Of a stretch of 7,923 nt of DNA, positions 3,872 to 7,923 are shown piece by piece. Source of the DNA: UBA3774 sp045600025 (GTDB taxonomy: Bacteria > Bacillota > Clostridia > Lachnospirales > Lachnospiraceae); contig JAZRXC010000019.1 in assembly GCA_045600025.1 (NCBI GenBank), positions 1 to 7,923 of the forward strand, read 5' to 3'. Both the position numbers and the translations under genes were made by a program. Numbering within the stretch: the stretch's first letter is position 1; each line of letters opens with the position of its first letter. Under the pieces are notes generated by a model, which searched no databases, was not told the origin of the DNA, and worked only from the letters and a program-made list of their open reading frames with translations.

Positions 3872-5584
3872 CTAATCAGTTGTCTTCTCAAAGATAAAAC
3901 CGTTTCTGTTAAATGATGTTGTAATCAGATATTGCTTATCTTCTGTTCTTTCCAACAAGCTGTTCAGAACATGAGCATTTAGTGATTCGACGGAATTGTT
4001 TTCGTCAACAAAGTTGAATATCACACCATTATCACGTACAATGATTCGAACATAATTCTCTCCGAATAAAAGAGCACATTCCGAGCATACGGCCCTTCCG
4101 GGATTCTTCTCATAGATTCTTGTGTATAGCTCTTCGATAAGTATCTCAATATTTGCAATCTCATATCCACGAAGGTCCAATTCGGATTTAACTTTATCTC
4201 GAATTTCAGGAATGGTATCTTTTGTTACGTAAAGATCATATCCGAAAGAGTCTTCACCTGTTTCTTCAAGATACCAAGGGAAGCCTTTTTTTCCATACTT
4301 TGAACGAATAAACCAAACAAATAAAGCAATAACCAAAAACGAACTTACACTCATTCCAACGGATACACCATCAAAACCCATAATAAAGGCTAAAGGGATA
4401 GAGAGAAGAAGAGGGCAGAAGAAGTTATATAAAAACGACATGACAATGCTAAGCAATGGTCTGTTAAGACACGTATATATTTTGAAAGAGAAATATACAA
4501 CCCCGAAAGGAATCGATGAAATGCAAAGTATTCTTGTTGCTCTGATTGAAGCAGTGATGACCTCTGATGTGGTCATACCGTACAGACGGGGGATGTACGG
4601 TGCTGCAATGAAGAGAGCGACCATCATAGCACCGCATATGATGAACACGGAGTTCATTGCTGTTTTGAGAATGTTGTTTATTCCGTAGTTGTTCTTTTCT
4701 CCGACATAGCAGGCACAAATCCCCTGACAGGAATCGAAAACCCCGCCGGGAATCAAGAACATAGTCAGCGCAAAGTTTACGACGGAATAGGCGGCAATGT
4801 AGACCTGCCCGCAGGCAATGAGAATGATCTTGTTCATGATAATATCTACAACAGCAATGAAAACAAAATTTAAAGAAGTATTTGCGCTTAAAACACAAGC
4901 TCTCTTTAGTATCTTTGCATTCAGGGAGAGTTTGAAATGAGCAGAACTTTTTTTGGTGAAAAAATGAATGCTATATATCAAAGCAGCTACTACAGCACTA
5001 AATGCAGTAGCCATTCCCAAGCCGGAAATGCCCATCGTTCTGCATAGGACATACGACAGAATCATATTCGTTGCAATTGAGCCTACTGTGCCGAGCATAA
5101 CGTAAAATGCCGCGCCGTCGGCTACAACCAGATAATAAATTGCCTGCGATAAAGGAAAAACCGCCACCCATGCAATGTACCAGTTATAGTAAACCGATGC
5201 GTTTTCAAGCAGCTCGCCGGTACATCCGTAATAGTTCAGAAAGGGTGTTTTTATAATCAGAAGCAGCAAAGCACCGGCAACACCGATAATGATTGAAGAA
5301 ACCACGCTTGCTCCGGCAGTTTTATATGCTTCCTCCTTCTTGAAAGCACCGATATTCATTCCAAACAGAATACCGCATCCCGGAGTAAAAACATAGGAGA
5401 GAAATGAAACAAAAGAGCCTATGGGTGCCACTATGGAAATGGCAGATAATGCGACTTCCCCGAGCTGATTGCCTCCCAGAATAGCATCAATCATCGAATT
5501 TACAGCATAGGCGCCCCAAGAAAGTAGATTGAAAAGCAACATGCTGTAAAACTTTTTATTAATAAATGCTCCTTGCTTAAGCAT
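3872..5584 (-). CDS. MATE family efflux transporter fused to a degenerate GHKL (histidine-kinase-like) ATPase domain
   Basis: The product has 570 residues, against about 450 for an ordinary MATE protein. Residues 1-430 are rich in hydrophobic segments in the MATE pattern; telling parts include AVNSMIDAILGGNQLGEVALSA near 28-49 and NKIILIACGQVYIAAYSVVN near 251-270. MATE proteins export drugs or metabolites using Na+ or H+ gradients. Residues about 455-570 look like a cytoplasmic ATPase of the anti-sigma/HATPase_c_2 type: IEILIEELYTRI (479-490) aligns with the N-box and VRIIVRDNGVIFNF (512-525) with the G1 box. The usual N-box Asn appears to be Arg489, and the Gly-rich lid reads LNAHVLNSLL (535-544), so ATP hydrolysis is doubtful and a sensing or partner-binding role is possible. 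ATG is at 5584-5582 with only a weak GGGG upstream, and the stop is TAG. No partner gene (phosphatase, STAS protein) is adjacent. Confidence 0.85.
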   Translation of the reverse strand: MLKQGAFINKKFYSMLLFNLLSWGAYAVNSMIDAILGGNQLGEVALSAISIVAPIGSFVSFLSYVFTPGCGILFGMNIGAFKKEEAYKTAGASVVSSIIIGVAGALLLLIIKTPFLNYYGCTGELLENASVYYNWYIAWVAVFPLSQAIYYLVVADGAAFYVMLGTVGSIATNMILSYVLCRTMGISGLGMATAFSAVVAALIYSIHFFTKKSSAHFKLSLNAKILKRACVLSANTSLNFVFIAVVDIIMNKIILIACGQVYIAAYSVVNFALTMFLIPGGVFDSCQGICACYVGEKNNYGINNILKTAMNSVFIICGAMMVALFIAAPYIPRLYGMTTSEVITASIRATRILCISSIPFGVVYFSFKIYTCLNRPLLSIVMSFLYNFFCPLLLSIPLAFIMGFDGVSVGMSVSSFLVIALFVWFIRSKYGKKGFPWYLEETGEDSFGYDLYVTKDTIPEIRDKVKSELDLRGYEIANIEILIEELYTRIYEKNPGRAVCSECALLFGENYVRIIVRDNGVIFNFVDENNSVESLNAHVLNSLLERTEDKQYLITTSFNRNGFIFEKTTD

Positions 5585-5607
5585 ATTTACGTTCCCCGTT
5601 GAAGTCT

Positions 5608-5630
5608 ATTACAAATACAATGTTTGTAAT
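5608..5630. promoter_or_regulatory. Palindromic operator candidate of the MATE fusion gene
   Basis: Perfect 8-bp arms ATTACAAA (5608-5615) and TTTGTAAT (5623-5630) surround 7 bases. The dyad touches the -10 box and covers the probable start of transcription, a standard position for a TetR-, MarR- or GntR-type repressor. The regulator gene is not in the window. Confidence 0.55.
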
Positions 5631-5657
5631 TATACCAAATTGTGTGGCGAATTGCTA
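5629..5657 (-). promoter_or_regulatory. Promoter of the MATE fusion gene
   Basis: On the - strand TATAAT lies at 5634-5629. A poor -35 candidate, TAGCAA (3 of 6), lies at 5657-5652 with a 17-bp spacer. The -10 box is perfect but the -35 is weak, which would suit regulated expression. The leader to the ATG is about 40 bases. Confidence 0.55.
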
Positions 5658-5702
5658 CTCCACGATTCCGCCTTCATGCATGATTCAAAATAGTAGAAAA
5701 TT

Positions 5703-5743
5703 CTTATGAATAGAGCAGTAGAGTATTATGACCTATCCATAAG
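5703..5743. repeat. 11-bp inverted repeat between the divergent units
   Basis: CTTATGAATAG (5703-5713) and CTATCCATAAG (5733-5743) are complementary at 10 of 11 positions, with 19 bases between. It lies between the MATE promoter and the left edge of the duplicated Rpn unit, with no T-run. Its role is unknown; it could be a binding site or an element end. Confidence 0.45.
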
Positions 5744-5818
5744 ACTTCGACAAAGCCGACGAGAGACAAAATGAGAAGGAGGGATTCCCTGTAAACAACG
5801 AAGAACCCCAAACGTTTA

Positions 5819-5898
5819 TGTAATCACAGCGTCACATTTTTGCGGCTTTCGTTTGCCCCGCACCCTGTTTTTGTAACGATTTGTCACATCTGTAGATT
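5819..5898 (+). repeat. 80-bp two-dyad element, copy B (upstream of first Rpn gene)
   Basis: Dyad 1 lies at 5819-5836 and dyad 2 at 5872-5888, with the same sequences and spacing as copy A. TTGTAA (5871-5876) and TAGATT (5893-5898) lie 16 bp apart. The ATG is 121 bp after the end of the element. Confidence 0.85.
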
Positions 5899-6019
5899 TT
5901 ATTTTTCGCATGTGCTAACATCCTTATATCTACAACAGCATATCCGGTTTTTCTGATTATCTTTAGTCCACTCGGACCGATTGCACCTTGTAGAAATACA
6001 ACTAAACAAGGAGGAGTAT
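5899..6019 (+). promoter_or_regulatory. Conserved structured leader of the first Rpn gene
   Basis: TGTAGAT (5891-5897) is complementary to ATCTACA (5928-5934). A small GTCC/GGAC pair lies within AGTCCACTCGGACC further on, and the perfect hairpin TTGTA-GAAA-TACAA (5988-6001) ends six bases before AAGGAGGAG (6008-6016). The same structures recur before the second Rpn gene. It is probably a 5' untranslated region of roughly 110 bases whose structures may tune translation. Confidence 0.55.
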
Positions 6020-6844
6020 ATGTGTAACTTGGATTCAAGGTATAAATTTACCAATGATCTGTGTTTTTCGAAAATCATGGGCGAATGCCCGGAACTTACC
6101 AAAAGCCTTTTGGAGCTTCTTTTGGGTAAGCGAATTAAAAAGCTTAAGAACCTTAATTCTCAAAAAAGTGTTGTCCAAAGGCTTGATAGGCGAGGTGTAC
6201 GCTTTGATGTGTACACTGAAGATGAAGAAAACAAAATCTACAATATTGAAATGCAGGTGAGCATAGAAAAGGATCTGGGAAAAAGGAGCAGATATTATCA
6301 CAGCATGCTTGCGCTGCAGCAGCTTGGAAAAAGCGTAGCATATGAGAAATTGCATGAAACATATGTTATATTTATTTGTAAGAATCTCGAGGATGGTAAA
6401 AACAAACCTGCAGTATCTACATATCGATATAGGAGCGATAAGGACTTTTCAGATTGCCTTGATGATGGTACAATTATCATGATAGTTAATGCAAAAGGTG
6501 ATGATACCGGCTTATCCGATGAAATGAAAGATTTCCTTAAGTATATCAGGACAGGAGAGCTATCCGGTAGCGATGATAACCTGGTGCATCAGCTTCAAGC
6601 AGAAGTTGAATATGCAAGGCATGAACATAAATGGGAGGAGGACTTTATGATACTGCAAGAAAAACTGGATGATGCAGAAGCAAGAGGTGTGCAAAAAGGC
6701 ATAGCAGAAGGCATAGAAAAAGGCAAATATGAAGGTATAGTAGAAACTCTCATAAAGCTTGTTTCAAAAGGAGTCCTCACTATCGAACAAGCAGCAGGAG
6801 AGGCCGGGTTCTCGGTCGAAGATTTCCAAAAACTAATCAAATAA
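6020..6844 (+). CDS. Rpn family recombination-promoting nuclease / putative transposase (PD-(D/E)XK), copy 1
   Basis: The product has 274 residues. I chose ATG 6020 because AAGGAGGAG lies just upstream; an in-frame TTG at 5981 has no such site. The body matches the PDDEXK_2/Rpn family: YKFTNDLCFSKIM at the N-terminus, then RGVRFDVYTED with D63 and IYNIEMQV with E77 and Q79 (the D...ExQ form of the nuclease core), then KRSRYYHSMLALQQLG, a strand YVIFIC, and the FLKYIRTGE region. The C-terminus (about 221-240) is a Gly-Glu helical repeat (GVQKGIAEGIEKGKYEG), variable in this family, and ends in a short helix-turn-like tail. E. coli RpnA is a DNA endonuclease that raises RecA-independent recombination; the same activity here is inference. 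It is the first gene of a tandem pair and is followed by its own terminator. Confidence 0.88.
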   Translation: MCNLDSRYKFTNDLCFSKIMGECPELTKSLLELLLGKRIKKLKNLNSQKSVVQRLDRRGVRFDVYTEDEENKIYNIEMQVSIEKDLGKRSRYYHSMLALQQLGKSVAYEKLHETYVIFICKNLEDGKNKPAVSTYRYRSDKDFSDCLDDGTIIMIVNAKGDDTGLSDEMKDFLKYIRTGELSGSDDNLVHQLQAEVEYARHEHKWEEDFMILQEKLDDAEARGVQKGIAEGIEKGKYEGIVETLIKLVSKGVLTIEQAAGEAGFSVEDFQKLIK

Positions 6845-6851
6845 GACGCAA

Positions 6852-6880
6852 AAAAGAGGCCGTGCGGCCTCTTTTCGTTT
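6852..6880. terminator. Rho-independent terminator after the first Rpn gene
   Basis: Perfect 10-bp arms AAAAGAGGCC (6852-6861) and GGCCTCTTTT (6866-6875) flank a GTGC loop, followed by CGTTT. It starts seven bases after the stop codon. The A-rich left arm lets it work on either strand. It separates the two Rpn genes, so the second needs its own promoter. Confidence 0.92.
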
Positions 6881-6927
6881 CTTACGGAGAAGGAGGGATC
6901 CACTGTAAACAACGCCCCCAACTTTAA

Positions 6928-7007
6928 TGTAATCACAGCGTCACAATTTTGCATATATTTCCTGCCCTACACCCTATTTTTGTAACGATTTGTCACATCT
7001 GTAGATT
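6928..7007 (+). repeat. 80-bp two-dyad element, copy C (upstream of second Rpn gene)
   Basis: Dyad 1 lies at 6928-6945 and dyad 2 at 6981-6997. TTGTAA (6980-6985) and TAGATT (7002-7007) lie 16 bp apart. It differs from copy B at 12 of 80 positions by hand count, eight of them in a 14-bp block between the dyads; both dyads are identical to the other copies. Confidence 0.85.
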
Positions 7008-7127
7008 TTATTTTTCACATGTGCTAACATCCTTATATCTACAACAGCATATCCGGTTTTTCTGATTATCTTAGTCCGCTCGGATCGATTGCACCTTGTA
7101 GAAATACAACTAAATAAGGAGGAGTAT
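7008..7127 (+). promoter_or_regulatory. Conserved structured leader of the second Rpn gene
   Basis: It is nearly identical to the leader of the first Rpn gene, with TGTAGAT (7000-7006) paired with ATCTACA (7037-7043) and TTGTA-GAAA-TACAA (7096-7109). In the small stem the sequence changes from GTCC/GGAC to GTCC/GGAT, which keeps pairing through G-U. AGGAGG precedes the ATG at 7128. Confidence 0.55.
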
Positions 7128-7923
7128 ATGTGTAACTTGGATTCAAGGTATAAGTTTACCAATGATCTGTGTTTTTCAATGATTATGGAGGAATGTCCTG
7201 AACTGACTAAACAGCTTCTTGAACTTCTTCTCGGCAAGAAGATTGCAAAGCTTAAAGCTCTTGATACGCAGAAAACTGTTGTCAATAGACTTGACAGCAG
7301 AGGCGTGCGTTTTGATGTTTACACTGAAGACGAGGACGGAAAAGTCTACAATGTTGAAATGCAAGTGAGAAATAAATCTGACCTTGCAAAAAGAAGCAGA
7401 TACTACCACAGCATGCTGGACTTGAATCAGTTAGGGCGTGGCAGCGATTACATAAATCTTAAAGAGACTTATGTTATATTTATTTGCAAAGACAGCTTAG
7501 GAGAAGACATGAAACTTCCGGTCTATACTTACAGATATCGCTGCGATGAAGACTTTTCAAACTGTCTTGATGATGGTACAATTACTATGTTAGTTAATTC
7601 TCATGGTGACGATACCGGATTGTCAGAAGAGATGAAAGCATTCCTAAAGTATATCAGGACAGGCGAGCTATCCGGTGACGACGATAACCTGGTACATCAG
7701 CTTCAAGCCGAAGTTGAATACGCAAGGACAGAACGAAAGTGGGAGGAAACCTATATGACTCTTGATGAAATAGTACAGGATGCTGTAAATGCTGCATCAG
7801 CTACGGCAAAGGCAGAAGGTGTAGCAGAAGGCATAGAAAAAACCCTCATTGAACTTGTTTCTAAAGGAACTCTTACAGTTGAACAAGCCGCAGATCAGGC
7901 CGGCCTCCCGGTAGAAGAATTCC
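7128..7923 (+). CDS. Rpn family recombination-promoting nuclease / putative transposase, copy 2 (3' end outside window)
   Basis: There are 265 codons from ATG 7128 to the window edge with no stop; by comparison with copy 1 only about ten residues are missing. The catalytic positions are kept: D63 in RGVRFDVYTED, and E77 and Q79 in VYNVEMQV. The first 17 residues are identical to copy 1, residues 20-170 have many substitutions, and FLKYIRTGE through HQLQAEVEYAR is nearly the same again. The C-terminal linker differs (TLDEIVQDAVNAASATAKAE in place of ILQEKLDDAEARGVQKGIAE) and the Gly-Glu repeat is shorter, so the two proteins may differ in partner contacts. Its own two-dyad promoter element and leader, plus the terminator upstream, indicate independent transcription. 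Confidence 0.88.
   Translation, partial: MCNLDSRYKFTNDLCFSMIMEECPELTKQLLELLLGKKIAKLKALDTQKTVVNRLDSRGVRFDVYTEDEDGKVYNVEMQVRNKSDLAKRSRYYHSMLDLNQLGRGSDYINLKETYVIFICKDSLGEDMKLPVYTYRYRCDEDFSNCLDDGTITMLVNSHGDDTGLSEEMKAFLKYIRTGELSGDDDNLVHQLQAEVEYARTERKWEETYMTLDEIVQDAVNAASATAKAEGVAEGIEKTLIELVSKGTLTVEQAADQAGLPVEEF

Larger units (their letters stand above)
5773..7923 (+). repeat. Tandem duplication of a leader plus Rpn gene unit of about 1.1 kb
   Basis: Unit 1 begins with GAGAAGGAGGGAT at 5773 and unit 2 with the same 13-mer at 6887. The dyads are offset by 1,109 bp and the ATGs by 1,108 bp. The leader is nearly identical in the two units, the middle of the gene is diverged, and a stretch near the end of the gene is similar again (6539-6619 against 7647-7727, 7 differences in 81). 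This suggests an old duplication reshaped by recombination between copies. Confidence 0.85.

Noticed and set aside
3549..3875. 108-codon + strand frame beginning with TTG
   Set aside because: It starts in the terminator T-run, has no ribosome site and matches no family I know.
4464..4898. 144-codon - strand frame within the MATE gene
   Set aside because: It is another frame of the same strand inside a well-supported long gene, with a Cys/His/Arg-rich product typical of a shadow frame.
5881..5921. TTGTCA with a downstream TAACAT as the Rpn promoter
   Set aside because: The spacing is far from 17 bp; the TTGTAA-N16-TAGATT pair is better placed and conserved in all three copies.
5981..6019. 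Upstream in-frame TTG start adding 13 residues to the first Rpn gene
   Set aside because: No ribosome site precedes it, it would place the GAAA hairpin and AAGGAGGAG inside the coding region, and the second copy starts at the equivalent ATG.
1874..7007. CRISPR array
   Set aside because: The three repeats are 80 bp long and kilobases apart with genes between; there are no regular spacers.

Overview
The window looks like a chromosomal segment of a low-to-moderate GC Clostridia member, probably a gut or rumen Oscillospiraceae/Lachnospiraceae-type bacterium. The support is the strong AGGAGG ribosome-binding sites, a sortase-type wall anchor, an Ig-like lipoprotein, MATE and RelE/ParE families typical of that group, and tandem Rpn-family PD-(D/E)XK genes. 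The genus cannot be set from sequence alone. No rRNA, tRNA, CRISPR array or intact insertion sequence is visible.

Layout: (1) 2-712 (+) is the C-terminal end of a wall-anchored surface protein (Ig-like fold, Pro-Thr repeat linker, VPGTGD sortase signal, membrane anchor). It converges on (2) 836-1744 (-), a QueG-like 4Fe-4S protein, and the two share a hairpin terminator. (3) 2067-2692 (+) is a RelB/DinJ antitoxin and RelE/ParE toxin operon with an ATGA overlap. (4) 3028-3477 (+) is a small lipoprotein with a bacterial Ig-like domain. It is driven by a near-consensus promoter set in a ladder of TGCTCA repeats and is followed by two terminators in tandem. (5) 3872-5584 (-) is a MATE transporter fused to a degenerate GHKL ATPase-like domain, with a palindromic operator candidate at its promoter. 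(6) 5773-7923 (+) is a tandem duplication of a unit of about 1.1 kb, each copy made of a conserved leader plus an Rpn-family nuclease gene; the second gene runs off the window.

The most interesting structure is an 80-bp element present three times (1874-1953, 5819-5898, 6928-7007). It always lies on the + strand, 113-121 bp upstream of a start codon: once before the toxin-antitoxin operon and once before each Rpn gene. Each copy holds two imperfect dyads, TGTAATCACAGCGTCACA and TGTAACGATTTGTCACA. Both are invariant in all three copies, and their centres are 52.5 bp apart, which is five turns of B-DNA. The sequence between them varies. The second dyad falls inside a conserved promoter-like TTGTAA-N16-TAGATT. 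I infer a two-operator, possibly looping, control element shared by a toxin-antitoxin module and recombination-promoting nucleases. A dispersed repeat with no regulatory role is the main alternative.

Nothing here links the surface protein, the Fe-S protein and the MATE fusion into one pathway. They look like independent transcription units in an accessory, repeat-rich neighbourhood.
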